Shown here: piece by piece, positions 50,090 to 59,416 of the stretch
Position numbering within the stretch: the first letter of the stretch is position 1
Layout: every line of letters starts with the position of its first letter
Assembly (NCBI RefSeq): GCF_036226925.1
Contig: NZ_CP109031.1
Location: 2,976,001 to 3,040,000 of the forward strand
DNA from: Streptomyces sp. NBC_00659
GTDB lineage: Bacteria > Actinomycetota > Actinomycetes > Streptomycetales > Streptomycetaceae
Reading direction: 5' to 3'
DNA: 64,000 bases
Notes under the pieces: generated by a model
What the model was told of the DNA's origin: nothing
Seen by the model: only the letters and a program-made list of their open reading frames with translations
Database searches by the model: none
Made by a program: the position numbers and the translations under genes

Positions 50090-50977
50090 ATGGGTGATTC
50101 GACCGTGACGACACTGGAAGGCCGGGATCAGGCCGCTCCACAGCCCGTCGCGGAGGAGAAGGCGGGGAACAGACTCCTGCGTCGTATGCGGGCCCCGCGT
50201 CGCCCCCGCGTCTGGTTCGAAGTCCTGCTCATCGCCATGAGTTACTGGACGTACTCGCTGATCCGCAACGCCGTGCCGGAGCAGAGACACGAAGCGCTCC
50301 GCAACGCGGACTGGATCTGGCGGATGGAGCACCACCTCGGGGTCGCCGTCGAGGAATCGGTCAACCACGCGGTGAACTCGGTCGGGTGGCTGATCATCGG
50401 GATGAACTACTACTACGCGACCCTGCACTTCGTGGTGACGCTGAGTGTTCTGGTCTGGCTGTACCGCTGTCATCCGGGCCGCTACGCGGCGGCCCGTCTC
50501 GCACTTTTCGCCACCACGGTGGTGGCACTCGTCGGCTACTACCTCTTCCCGCTGGCGCCACCCCGTCTGATGACCGGCAGTACCTTCGTCGACACGGTCG
50601 CGGTCCACCAGACCTGGGGCTCGATGGCCTCCGGCGATCTGAAGCACATGTCCAACCAGTACGCGGCGATGCCGTCCATGCACATCGGCTGGTCCCTGTG
50701 GTGCGGGCTGAGCCTCTTCGCACTGGCCAAGGCCCCCTGGGCGCGCATCCTCGGCGTCCTCTACCCGACGGCCACCCTCGTGGTCATCGTCGCCACCGCC
50801 AACCACTTCTGGCTGGACGCGGTGGGCGGCGCGCTCTGCCTCGCCTTCGGCTTCCTGGTGGCACGCCTGTGGTACGGCGCGCTGCCGTACGCGCTGCCTC
50901 AGTGGGTGCCGGGGACGAGGCGGGTCACCGGTGGTCCTGCGGACGAAGACCTGAACGACGTACGGATGAGGGCCTGA
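50090..50977 (+). CDS. PAP2-type membrane phosphatase / phosphatidylinositol-synthase-like protein
   Basis: The 295-aa protein has about five to six hydrophobic helices. YYLFPLAPPRL, SNQYAAMPSMHIGWS and ANHFWLDAVGG are the three motifs of the PAP2_3 (inositol phosphorylceramide synthase-like) group, with His residues in the last two likely catalytic. It would act on a lipid phosphate at the outer face. The substrate is unknown. I used the ATG at 50090; a GTG lies two codons earlier. Confidence 0.85.
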   Translation: MGDSTVTTLEGRDQAAPQPVAEEKAGNRLLRRMRAPRRPRVWFEVLLIAMSYWTYSLIRNAVPEQRHEALRNADWIWRMEHHLGVAVEESVNHAVNSVGWLIIGMNYYYATLHFVVTLSVLVWLYRCHPGRYAAARLALFATTVVALVGYYLFPLAPPRLMTGSTFVDTVAVHQTWGSMASGDLKHMSNQYAAMPSMHIGWSLWCGLSLFALAKAPWARILGVLYPTATLVVIVATANHFWLDAVGGALCLAFGFLVARLWYGALPYALPQWVPGTRRVTGGPADEDLNDVRMRA

Positions 50978-51000
50978 GCGACGGCGTCCGGACGAGGGCT
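50951..51000. repeat. Imperfect tandem duplication at the PAP2 gene stop
   Basis: The segment from 50951 (CTGAACGACG then TACGGATGAGGGC) is repeated from 50974 (CTGAGCGACGGCG then TCCGGACGAGGGCT) with a 3-base insertion. A third partial unit follows. The stop codon lies at the junction. Confidence 0.65.
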
Positions 51001-51048
51001 TGAACGGCCACGTTCAGGCGTCCGGAGGCCGTTCGGGACGACGTTCGG

Positions 51049-51070
51049 GGGCCTGAACGACGTCAGGCCC
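51049..51070. terminator. Hairpin between convergent PAP2 and glnE genes
   Basis: GGGCCTGA (51049-51056) pairs with TCAGGCCC (51063-51070), loop ACGACG. It lies 7 bp from the end of glnE. Confidence 0.6.
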
Positions 51071-51076
51071 TCACGT

Positions 51077-54000
51077 TCAGTGACCGCCGGGCGCGCCGTA
51101 GAACAGTTCGTCCACCACGGCGCGGGCCCGCCGGGTGGTACGCCGGTAGTCGTCGAGCATGTCGCCGACGTGCCCCGGGTCGTACCCGAGATAGCGGCCC
51201 ACGGCGGCCAGCTCCCGCCCGTCCGAGGGGAAGGTGTCGCCGGCCCTGCCCCGCACGAGCATCACGGCGTTGCGTACCCGGGTGGCCAGCACCCAGGCCT
51301 CGTCCAGGGTCGCCGCGTCCTCCGTCGACAGCAGTTCCGCCGCTCGCGCCGCGGCCAGCGCCTGCCGGGTCCGGGTCGTCCGCAGGCCCGGCTCGACCCA
51401 GCCGTGCCGGAGCTGGAGGAGCTGAACCGTCCACTCCACGTCGGACAGACCGCCGCGCCCCAGCTTGGTGTGCAGGGTGGGGTCGGCGCCGCGCGGCATC
51501 CGCTCCGACTCCATCCGGGCCTTCAGCCGCCGGATCTCCCGTACGGCCTCCTCGCCCAGCCCCTCCGCCGGGTACCGGAGCGGGTCGATCAGCTCGATGA
51601 ACCGGCTCCCCAGGTCCGTGTCCCCGGCCACGGTCTCCGCCCGCAGCAGCGCCTGCGACTCCCACACGAGCGACCATCGCCGGTAGTACGCCTCGTAGGA
51701 CTTCAGTGTCCGCACCGTCGGCCCGGACTTTCCCTCGGGCCGCAGATCCGCGTCGATCAGCAGCGGCGGATCCGCGCTGGGGAGCTGGAGCAGCCGCCGC
51801 ATCTCGGACACCACGGCGTTCGCGGCCCGCGCCGCCTCCTGCTCGTCCACGCCCTCGCGGGGCTCGTGCACGAAGAGCACGTCCGCGTCGGAGCCGTAGC
51901 CGAGCTCGTGGCCGCCGAAGCGGCCCATCCCGATCACCGCGAACCGGGTGGGCAGGGTGTCGCCCCAGCCGTCGCGCACCACGGCCCGCAGGGTGCCCGC
52001 GAGCGTCGCCGCCGTCAGGTCCGAGACCGCCCCGCCGACCAGGTCGACCAGCGCCCCCTGATCGGCGACGGCCGGCGTCTCCTCGGTCCCGTACGAGGCG
52101 ACGATGTCCGTCGCGGTGATACGGAACAGCTCCCGGCGCCGGACACCGCGGGCGACGGTCACGGCCTGCTCGCCGCCGTCGGCCCGCCGCACCGCGGCGA
52201 GGATCTCCTGCTCGAGCTGGGCACGGCCGCGCGGGTCGAGGCCGCCGCTCTCCCCGTCGCCCAGCAGGGCCACCGCCTCCGGCGCACGCATCAGCAGGTC
52301 GGGGGCGAGCCGGCCCGCCGAGAGCACCCGCGCGAGGTTCTCTGCGGCTGCGCCCTCGTCCCGCAACAGCCGCAGATACCAAGGGGTCTTGCCCAGCGCG
52401 TCCGACACCTTGCGGAAGTTGAGCAGACCGGCGTCGGGATCGGCCGAGTCCGCGAACCAGCCCAACAGCACGGGGAGCAGGGTCCGTTGGATGGCGGCCT
52501 TGCGGCTGACCCCGGAGGCCAGCGCCTCCAGGTGGCGCATGGCGGACGCCGGGTCGGCGTACCCGAGTGCGACAAGCCGCTCCCTGGCCGCGTCCGGGCT
52601 CAGCCTGCTCTCGCCCGGGGCCAGTTGAGCGACCGCGTCGAGCAGCGGCCGGTAGAACAGCTTCTCGTGCAGCCTCCGGACCATGGCCGCGTGCCGCTTC
52701 CACTCCCGGTTCAGTTCTTTGACCGGGTCGACGCGCAGCCCCAGCGACCGTCCGATCCGGCGCAGATCGGCCTCGTCCGTCGGCACCAGATGGGTGCGCC
52801 GCAGCCGGAAGAGCTGGATGCGGTGCTCCATCGACCGCAGGAAGCGGTAGGCCTCGTCGAGCTGTACGGCGTCGGCGCGGCCCACGTATCCGCCCGCGGC
52901 AAGTGCTTTCAGGGCGTCCAGGGTGGTGCCGCTGCGCACGGTCGTATCGGCCCGCCCGTGCACCAACTGGAGCAGCTGCACGGCGAATTCGACGTCCCGC
53001 AGTCCTCCGGGGCCGAGCTTCAGCTCGCGTTCGATCTCGGCGGCCGGGATGTTCTCCACCACCCGGCGCCGCATCTTCTGCACATCGGCGACGAAGTTCT
53101 CCCGCTCGGCGGCGTGCCACACGAGCGGGGCCAGGGTGGCGACGTACTCCTCGCCCAGCTCCAGGTCCCCGGCCACCGGGCGGGCCTTGAGCAGCGCCTG
53201 GAACTCCCAGGTCTTGGCCCACCGCTGGTAGTAGGCGAGATGGCTGCTGAGCGTCCGCACCAGGGGGCCGTTGCGTCCCTCGGGGCGCAGATTGGCGTCG
53301 ACCGGCCAGATACTGCCCTCGACGGTCGTCTCCGAGCAGATCCGCATCATGTGCGAGGCGAGCCGGGTGGCCGCCTGCACGGCCTTGGCCTCGTCGGCCC
53401 CTTCCACGCCCTCCCCGACGAAGATCACGTCGACGTCGGACACGTAGTTCAGCTCGTGTCCCCCGCACTTGCCCATCGCGACGACGGCGAGCCGGCACAG
53501 CGCGGCGTCGTCGGGCGCGGCGGACCCGGCGATGGCGAGCGCCGCGCGCAGGGTCGCGGTGGCGAGGTCGGCGAGTTCGGCGGCGGTCTGGGCGAGGTCG
53601 ATGGTGCCGCACACGTCGCGCGCGGCGATGGAGAGCAGGCAGCGGCGGTAGGCGACGCGCAGCGAGAGGGGGTCGGCGGCGTCCGCCAGTCCCCGCTCGA
53701 ACTCCTGGACCCCGGGATGCAGGTCCCGCGCCTCGTAGGTGACGAGCGCCTGCCAGTCGTGCGGGTGCCGGGCGAGGTGGTCGCCGAGCGCGGCGGAGGC
53801 TCCGAGCACTCCGAGCAGCCGGTCCCGCAGCGGTTTGGACGCGATCAGGGTGTCGAGGAGCTCCCGCCGGGCGGGGTCGCCGTCCTGTGCCTCGACGAGC
53901 CGGACGAGTCCGAGCAGGGCGAGATCGGGGTCGGCGGTGGCGCCGAGCGCGTCCAGGAGGACCGGGTCGGAGCGTACGGGTGCCAGTTCGGGACCTTCCA

Positions 54001-54085
54001 GGAGCCCCTCGGCCGCGGACGGATCGGTGAAGCCGTGCCGCAGCAGCCGCGTGAAGATACTGCCCCTGCGCCCCGGCGCCGTCAT
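51077..54085 (-). CDS. glnE: Glutamine synthetase adenylyltransferase/adenylyl-removing enzyme GlnE
   Basis: The 1002-aa enzyme has two nucleotidyltransferase domains, each followed by a helical regulatory region. The N-terminal one has GKCGGHELNYVSDVDVIF, the C-terminal one GRFGGHELGYGSDADVLF; the Asp-x-Asp pairs are the metal ligands. The N-terminal unit removes and the C-terminal unit adds AMP on Tyr397 of GlnA. ATG 54085 follows AGGAGG. Its target glnA is encoded 38 kb away in the same window. It is divergent from the phosphoesterase operon. Confidence 0.96.
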   Translation of the reverse strand: MTAPGRRGSIFTRLLRHGFTDPSAAEGLLEGPELAPVRSDPVLLDALGATADPDLALLGLVRLVEAQDGDPARRELLDTLIASKPLRDRLLGVLGASAALGDHLARHPHDWQALVTYEARDLHPGVQEFERGLADAADPLSLRVAYRRCLLSIAARDVCGTIDLAQTAAELADLATATLRAALAIAGSAAPDDAALCRLAVVAMGKCGGHELNYVSDVDVIFVGEGVEGADEAKAVQAATRLASHMMRICSETTVEGSIWPVDANLRPEGRNGPLVRTLSSHLAYYQRWAKTWEFQALLKARPVAGDLELGEEYVATLAPLVWHAAERENFVADVQKMRRRVVENIPAAEIERELKLGPGGLRDVEFAVQLLQLVHGRADTTVRSGTTLDALKALAAGGYVGRADAVQLDEAYRFLRSMEHRIQLFRLRRTHLVPTDEADLRRIGRSLGLRVDPVKELNREWKRHAAMVRRLHEKLFYRPLLDAVAQLAPGESRLSPDAARERLVALGYADPASAMRHLEALASGVSRKAAIQRTLLPVLLGWFADSADPDAGLLNFRKVSDALGKTPWYLRLLRDEGAAAENLARVLSAGRLAPDLLMRAPEAVALLGDGESGGLDPRGRAQLEQEILAAVRRADGGEQAVTVARGVRRRELFRITATDIVASYGTEETPAVADQGALVDLVGGAVSDLTAATLAGTLRAVVRDGWGDTLPTRFAVIGMGRFGGHELGYGSDADVLFVHEPREGVDEQEAARAANAVVSEMRRLLQLPSADPPLLIDADLRPEGKSGPTVRTLKSYEAYYRRWSLVWESQALLRAETVAGDTDLGSRFIELIDPLRYPAEGLGEEAVREIRRLKARMESERMPRGADPTLHTKLGRGGLSDVEWTVQLLQLRHGWVEPGLRTTRTRQALAAARAAELLSTEDAATLDEAWVLATRVRNAVMLVRGRAGDTFPSDGRELAAVGRYLGYDPGHVGDMLDDYRRTTRRARAVVDELFYGAPGGH

Positions 54086-54237
54086 CCCGGCCTCCTGTAG
54101 ATCGATGCCGTACGTCCGGTCCCGTCCCGCTCACCGGTCCGATCAAGGCCGTACGGGCCCGAGCCTAACTCTCGTTCGCACGGTAGCGCCCTGTACCGAC
54201 GTCCGCGCGAGGCCGGGGAAAGGGCAGGAAGGCAGTA

Positions 54238-54270
54238 GTTCACCGGCTCTTCACCCCGCCGGTTGAGGGA
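54238..54270 (+). promoter_or_regulatory. PHO-box-like direct repeats upstream of the phosphoesterase operon
   Basis: GTTCACCGGCT (54238-54248) and CTTCACCCCGC (54249-54259) are adjacent 11-nt direct repeats, and a third, weaker unit CGGTTGAGGGA follows. They match the Streptomyces PhoP consensus built on GTTCACC units of 11 nt. PhoP activates phosphatase genes in phosphate limitation. Confidence 0.65.
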
Positions 54271-54348
54271 TGTGAGCCCGGGGAATGTTGGCGTGTGCAT
54301 GCTCTGTCCGCACCGCCACCGTCGCCTCTCCCCCACCGGAGGTCTGAA

Positions 54349-55236
54349 GTGTCCGGCAGAAACGTGTACACCCGCAGCCGTGCCGTCGTGGCATCCGCCC
54401 TCGCCTTCACCGCGGTCGCGGTCGGGCTGTGGACGGGCTTCGCCGGCTCGGCTCCCGCGCACGCCGCGGCCGCGGTCCCGACCCCGGACCACGTCGTCGT
54501 CGTGGTCTTCGAGAACCATGCCTACAGCCAGGTGATCGCCTCCTCCAGCGCCCCGTACATCAACTCGCTCAGGACCGGCGGGGCCAACCTCTCCCAGTCG
54601 TACGCCGAGACGCACCCGAGCCAGCCCAACTACTTCGCCCTGTTCTCCGGCGCCACCCAGGGCATCACGGACGACAGCTGCTACACACCCGGCTTCTCCT
54701 CCGCCCCCAACCTCGCCTCCGAGCTGATCGCCGCGGGCAAGACCTGGGGCAGTTACAACGAGACACTGCCCAGCCAGGGTTCGACCACGTGCAGCAGCGG
54801 CAAGTACGCGCGTAAGCACAACCCCTGGTTCGGGTTCAGCAACGTACCGACGTCCAGCGCCAGGACGTTCACCCAGTTCCCGACGGACTACACGACGCTT
54901 CCGCAGGTCTCCTTCGTCGTCCCGAACCTGTGCAGCGACATGCACGACTGCTCGGTGGCCACCGGTGACACCTGGCTGAAGAACAACCTGGGCGCCTACG
55001 CCACCTGGGCCAAGACCCACAACAGCCTGCTCGTCGTCACCTTCGACGAGGACAACCGGCTCGCCGGCAACAGGATCCCGACGGTGCTCTACGGCCAGCA
55101 GGTGACCGCGGGTTCCTCCACCACCACCACGTACAACCACTACGACCTGCTGCGCACGCTGGAGGACATGCACGGCCTCACGCACGCCGGCAACGCGGCC
55201 TCCGCCAAGGACATCACGGGCATCTGGACGTCCTGA
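54349..55236 (+). CDS. Secreted phosphoesterase (AcpA/PLC-like, PF04185 family)
   Basis: The 295-aa protein has a signal peptide ending AHAAAA (residue about 42). VVVVVFENHAYSQVI carries the metal-binding Glu-Asn-His of the family. Next come AETHPSQPNYFALFSG with the likely nucleophile region, and LVVTFDEDNR and YNHYDLLRTLED with metal ligands. Acid phosphatase or phospholipase C activity is possible. GTG 54349 follows GGAGG. The next gene begins 1 bp after its stop. The PHO-box-like repeats upstream fit a role in phosphate scavenging. Confidence 0.85.
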   Translation: MSGRNVYTRSRAVVASALAFTAVAVGLWTGFAGSAPAHAAAAVPTPDHVVVVVFENHAYSQVIASSSAPYINSLRTGGANLSQSYAETHPSQPNYFALFSGATQGITDDSCYTPGFSSAPNLASELIAAGKTWGSYNETLPSQGSTTCSSGKYARKHNPWFGFSNVPTSSARTFTQFPTDYTTLPQVSFVVPNLCSDMHDCSVATGDTWLKNNLGAYATWAKTHNSLLVVTFDEDNRLAGNRIPTVLYGQQVTAGSSTTTTYNHYDLLRTLEDMHGLTHAGNAASAKDITGIWTS

Positions 55237-55237
55237 C

Positions 55238-56707
55238 ATGTACCTTGCGGACAGCCGCGCCGGTACACCGGAGAGCACGGCGGCGTCCGCGGAGAGCGCC
55301 GCCCGGCCCCGAGCCGGGCGGCGCCTCACCGCGGTCGGGCCCACGGTGCTGGCACTCGGCACGGTCAGCCTGATCACCGACGTCTCCTCGGAGATGGTGA
55401 CGGCGGTCCTGCCCCTGTACCTGGTGGCGGGACTCGGCCTGTCGCCCCTCGGCTTCGGGCTCCTCGACGGGATCTACAACGGCTTCTCGGCCCTGGTCCG
55501 CCTGGCCGGGGGACATCTCGCCGACCGGGGCGGCGGCCGCCACAAGTGGGTGGCGGGGGCCGGATACGCCCTCTCGGCCGCCTGCAAACCGCTGCTCCTG
55601 GTGGCACAGACCCTGACCCCCATCGGCCTGGTCCTCGCCGCCGACCGCACCGGCAAGGGCCTGCGCACCGCCCCGCGCGACGCCCTGATCTCCCTGTCGA
55701 GCAGCCCGGAGACCCGCGGCCGCGCCTTCGGTGTCCACCGCGCGATGGACACGGCGGGCGCCCTGCTGGGCCCGCTCGTCGCCTTCCTGATCCTCCGGGC
55801 GACCGTCGACGGCTACGACGCGGTCTTCATGGTGAGCTTCTGCGTGGCCGTCGTGGGCGTCCTGGTCCTGGTGCTGTTCGTGCCGGGCGGTCCGGGCGCG
55901 CGGTCCACGCGTACGGCATCGGCGCCGACGTCGGCACCGGCCGCCCGTCCGGGGTCCGGGGCCTCCCCCGCCCCGACCGTGGACATCCGGGAAACGGGCA
56001 CCCCGGGCAGCGCCTCCGAAAGCCTCCCGGACTCCCCGGGCTCCCGGAGTCCGCTTGCGGCGGCCGAGGGCGCCGTCGCGCCCGCCGTCCGCGCCCAGCC
56101 CCGCCCCACCCTGCGCGCCGCCCTCGCGCTGCTGCGCCGCCCGGAGCTGCGCGGGATCGCGCTCTGCGCGCTGCTGCTGGGTCTCGCCACCGTCAGCGAC
56201 TCGTTCATGTTCCTGCTGCTCCAGCGCAGGCTCGGGGTGCCGGACCACTGGTTCGCGCTGCTGCCCGTCGGCACGGCCGCCGCGTTCCTGCTGCTGGCCG
56301 TCCCGCTCGGCCGGCTCGCGGACCGGGCCGGCCGATGGCAGGTGTTCCTGGCCGGCCACGTCGCCCTGCTCCTCGCGTACGGCCTGCTGCTGACGTCCTG
56401 GCACGGTACGGCGCTGCCGTTCGCCGTCCTGTTCCTGCACGGCGGCTTCTACGCGGCGACCGACGGCGTGCTCATGGCTGCGGCCTCGGACAGCGTGCCC
56501 GAGGAACTGCGGTCGTCCGGGCTCGCGCTGGTCCAGACGGGACAGTCGCTGGCCCGTTTCGTCTGCTCGCTCGCCTTCGGCGCGGCCTGGACGGCGTGGG
56601 GCGACCGTACGGCGCTCACGGCGTCGGCCGTGGCACTCGCCCTGTGCGCCCTGTTCTCGACGATCCTGCGCCCTGTCCGCCGCACTCCCTCAGAAGGCCT
56701 CGCATGA
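55238..56707 (+). CDS. MFS transporter
   Basis: The 489-aa protein has twelve predicted hydrophobic helices. ADRGGGRHKWVAGAGY contains the loop 2-3 MFS pattern, and KGLRTAPRDALIS lies in a conserved loop. A Pro/Ser/Ala-rich cytoplasmic loop of about 70 residues (around 220-285) separates the two halves and is unusually long. The substrate is unknown. Coupled to the phosphoesterase gene (1-bp gap) and to the next gene (4-bp overlap), so all three are one operon. It might export or import a product of phosphoester cleavage. Confidence 0.85.
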   Translation: MYLADSRAGTPESTAASAESAARPRAGRRLTAVGPTVLALGTVSLITDVSSEMVTAVLPLYLVAGLGLSPLGFGLLDGIYNGFSALVRLAGGHLADRGGGRHKWVAGAGYALSAACKPLLLVAQTLTPIGLVLAADRTGKGLRTAPRDALISLSSSPETRGRAFGVHRAMDTAGALLGPLVAFLILRATVDGYDAVFMVSFCVAVVGVLVLVLFVPGGPGARSTRTASAPTSAPAARPGSGASPAPTVDIRETGTPGSASESLPDSPGSRSPLAAAEGAVAPAVRAQPRPTLRAALALLRRPELRGIALCALLLGLATVSDSFMFLLLQRRLGVPDHWFALLPVGTAAAFLLLAVPLGRLADRAGRWQVFLAGHVALLLAYGLLLTSWHGTALPFAVLFLHGGFYAATDGVLMAAASDSVPEELRSSGLALVQTGQSLARFVCSLAFGAAWTAWGDRTALTASAVALALCALFSTILRPVRRTPSEGLA

Positions 56708-57723
56708 CGCTGCGCACCCGCATCCTGGTCCTGGTCTCGGCCCTGGTCGTCCTGGCGGGCGTCGCGACGGCCTCCGTGCTGCACGCCTCGGCCCGCACGG
56801 AGCGCCGCGACCAGGCCCAGCCGGGCGGCCCGCGGATCACCGCGGGGCCGGTCTCCCTGGCCGACTCCCGGCGGCTGGTCTTCCGCAACATGGCGTGGGG
56901 CCCCCACCGCGACGAGCTGACGTCCGTCCCGGCGTCCGACCCGTCGGGCCCGCGCACCGCGTCCAAAGTCAAGTGCCTGCGCTTCTACGCCGCTTCGGGC
57001 ACCGGGGTGTGCCTCCAGGCGGTGCGCGGCACGGTCCAGGACACCTACCGGGCGGTGATCCTCGACGCCGCTCTGCACGTCAGGGCCCGCTACGACGTGC
57101 CCGGCATCCCGTCCCGCGCCCGCGTCTCGCCCAGCGGCCGGTACGCCGCCTGGACCGCGTTCGTGGGCGGCGACTCCTACGCGGGCACGAACTTCTCCAC
57201 CCGGGCGGCGATCGTCGACACCCGCACGGGGAGGCTGACGCCGTCCCTGGAGGCGTACCGGGTGGTGCGGGACGGCAGGACCTACCGGTCGGCCGACGTC
57301 AACTTCTGGGGTGTCACGTTCACGGACGACGACCGCGGGTTCTACGCCACCATGGCCACGCACGGCACGACCTACCTGGTCCGCGGCGACCTGGCCGCCC
57401 GCACCGTCACCACCCTGCACACGAACGTGGAGTGCCCGTCCCTCTCCCCCGACGGCACCCGGGTCGCCTTCAAGAAGCGGGTCAAGGGCCTTCCCAAGGA
57501 CGCTCCTTGGCATCTGTACGTCCTGGATCTGCGCACCGGGCACGAAACGGCGCTCGCCGAGCCCCGCAGCGTCGACGACCAGGTGGTCTGGCGCGACGAC
57601 CACACCCTCCTCTACGCCCTCCCCGGCGACTACGGGGCCGACCTGTGGACACTCCCGTCCGACGGCACGGGAAAGCCGCGGCGCGTCAGCACCGCGGCCG
57701 TGTCACCCGCGTACGTGCGTTAG
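56704..57723 (+). CDS. Membrane-anchored TolB-like beta-propeller protein
   Basis: The 339-aa protein has an N-terminal signal anchor (RILVLVSALVVLAGVATASV) and an extracytoplasmic region of WD40/TolB-like strands. Examples are SRARVSPSGRYAAWTAF, CPSLSPDGTRVAFKKR and DDQVVWRDDHTLLYALPGD. It has ATGA overlap with the transporter gene. Function is unknown; it may bind a ligand or the phosphoesterase. Confidence 0.8.
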   Translation: MTLRTRILVLVSALVVLAGVATASVLHASARTERRDQAQPGGPRITAGPVSLADSRRLVFRNMAWGPHRDELTSVPASDPSGPRTASKVKCLRFYAASGTGVCLQAVRGTVQDTYRAVILDAALHVRARYDVPGIPSRARVSPSGRYAAWTAFVGGDSYAGTNFSTRAAIVDTRTGRLTPSLEAYRVVRDGRTYRSADVNFWGVTFTDDDRGFYATMATHGTTYLVRGDLAARTVTTLHTNVECPSLSPDGTRVAFKKRVKGLPKDAPWHLYVLDLRTGHETALAEPRSVDDQVVWRDDHTLLYALPGDYGADLWTLPSDGTGKPRRVSTAAVSPAYVR

Positions 57724-57787
57724 GACCGGTCGCCCGTCGCCCGTCGCCTGCCGTCCGTCGTCCGTTGCCCGCCGTCCGCCGTCCGGA

Positions 57788-59002
57788 TCAGACGGCGCGG
57801 CGACGGCGGACGGCCAGGACCAGGCCGCCTCCGACGGCGGCCGTGGCGGCCGCGGCCCCGACGAGCAGCGGGGTGCCGTCGGAGCCGGTGTTCGCCAGGC
57901 TGCCGTCGACCGAGCCGGTGGTGGAGCCGCCGGTCGTGGAGCCGGCCGACGTGGAGCCGGCGGAGCCCGTACTGCCGGAGCCGCCGGTGGACTGGCCCTC
58001 GGGGCCGTTGCCACCGGAGGAGGTCCCCGGGGAGGTGGCGGACGCCGACGGGCTCGGGTCCTCCTCGTTGTCGGTGGGGACGGCGACGTGGATCTTGGCC
58101 GTGTCGTTGGCCGGGTTCTTGTCGAAGGCCGGGTGGATGTCGTGGACGGAGGTCGCCTTCACCGAGCCGTCGGTGGTCTTCGTGCCCTTCGCGACGTCCA
58201 GCATGAAGGTGTACGTGAGGGCCTGGCCGACCTCGATGGTGTGGTCGTCGGGCGAGCAGACGTACGTGGCCCTGCCCGGCGTTCCCCCGGGCGCGTTCGG
58301 GCCGTCGATCCCGAACGGCCGGCAGTCCTGGGGAACCTTGGAGGCGGTCGTGCCCTTGGGTATCCGCACCATGAGCGCCGGCTGGTCGTCGCTCGTCCGG
58401 TTCTGGATCCAGCCGGGGCCGTCGTTGCGGAGCTGCACGTTGATGGACTGCTGACCGCCCGCGAGGGCTTCGGTGTCCTCACCGACGGCCACGAGGTCGG
58501 CGGAGCTGTCGGCGGTCAGCGTCAGCCGCCGGTAGCTCTCGCCGAATCCCTCGCCCGGGGCCGCGCCCGTGGCCGAGGTGCCGTACTCGACCGCCTCCAT
58601 CAGCGTCTTGGGCAGCGCCTTGAACCGCACGGGCGTCTCGACCGAAGCACCGGGCTCGATGACCGCGTCGAGCTCGCAGAGGGCCTGCCTGACCTGGTCC
58701 GCGATGGTCGAGTAGGTGCAGCCCTTCACGTCCTCGGGGAAGTCGAGCCCGCGGGTCAGCCGGACCCGGAAGGTGAAGCCGTCCGCGGCCGCGGTGCCCT
58801 TGTTGGTGATGACGACGTTCTTGTCGTACACGTCGCCGGGCTTGGGGGACGCGCCCGGCAGAGTCGATATCTCCAGGGAGGCCTCACCCGGATCGGCGTA
58901 CGCCGGGGCCGCGGAGAGCGCGGGAACGGCCGCGGCGAACGCGGCGGCGGCCACGAATGCCGCCGGCTTACGAAGGTGTGACGTGCGGATGCGCTGACGC
59001 AC
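57788..59002 (-). CDS. LAxTG-anchored cell-surface protein
   Basis: The 404-aa protein has a signal peptide (cleavage about AYADP, residue 37) and two beta-rich domains of the DUF11/CARDB type, including VVITNKGTAAADGFTFRVRL. A Ser/Thr/Gly-rich spacer is followed by LANTG, a hydrophobic helix and the RRRRAV tail. LAxTG is the sorting signal of class E sortases in Streptomyces, so it should be attached to peptidoglycan. No sortase gene is in the window. GTG 59002 follows GAGGAG. Its 3' end converges with the TolB-like gene. Confidence 0.85.
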   Translation of the reverse strand: MRQRIRTSHLRKPAAFVAAAAFAAAVPALSAAPAYADPGEASLEISTLPGASPKPGDVYDKNVVITNKGTAAADGFTFRVRLTRGLDFPEDVKGCTYSTIADQVRQALCELDAVIEPGASVETPVRFKALPKTLMEAVEYGTSATGAAPGEGFGESYRRLTLTADSSADLVAVGEDTEALAGGQQSINVQLRNDGPGWIQNRTSDDQPALMVRIPKGTTASKVPQDCRPFGIDGPNAPGGTPGRATYVCSPDDHTIEVGQALTYTFMLDVAKGTKTTDGSVKATSVHDIHPAFDKNPANDTAKIHVAVPTDNEEDPSPSASATSPGTSSGGNGPEGQSTGGSGSTGSAGSTSAGSTTGGSTTGSVDGSLANTGSDGTPLLVGAAAATAAVGGGLVLAVRRRRAV

Positions 59003-59152
59003 GGTGGGGTCTCCTCGTCGGAACCGGACGGACGACGACCGGAGGTCAACCGTCCGGTCACGTACTGGACACCCGAGAAGCGCCGAGGGTTGTGCGACCG
59101 TTCGAGAAGAGGGGCGGGAGAACACCACCGCCCGACTCCAGGTAACGCTCAA

Positions 59153-59185
59153 GACTCGCTTATGACTCGCTCATGACTCGGGCAT
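59153..59185. repeat. Three 11-bp direct repeats upstream of the 90-aa gene
   Basis: GACTCGCTTAT, GACTCGCTCAT and GACTCGGGCAT follow each other without gap. One helical turn spacing is typical of OmpR-family operators. TTCAAG and TAGGCT, 16 bp apart just downstream (59187-59214), may be a promoter. The rest of 59003-59416 shows no gene. Confidence 0.6.
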
Positions 59186-59416
59186 ATTCAAGATGACGAT
59201 CAGCGCCCTAGGCTGCGGCTTGCGCATTCGGGGGGCGGCCGGCCTGCTTGACGACCGGCACCGTGACACATGCGCATCACCCACGCCGTCTCAAGTCGGG
59301 CTTCAGCGTGCCCGGGCGTCCGCGCCTGTGCGCGGCCGCCGCCCGAGGCCGCCCGCAAGGGGCCGGACCGGCGCGCCTCCCCGAGACCCCACGGTCATCG
59401 GAAGGCAGAGAGCGTC

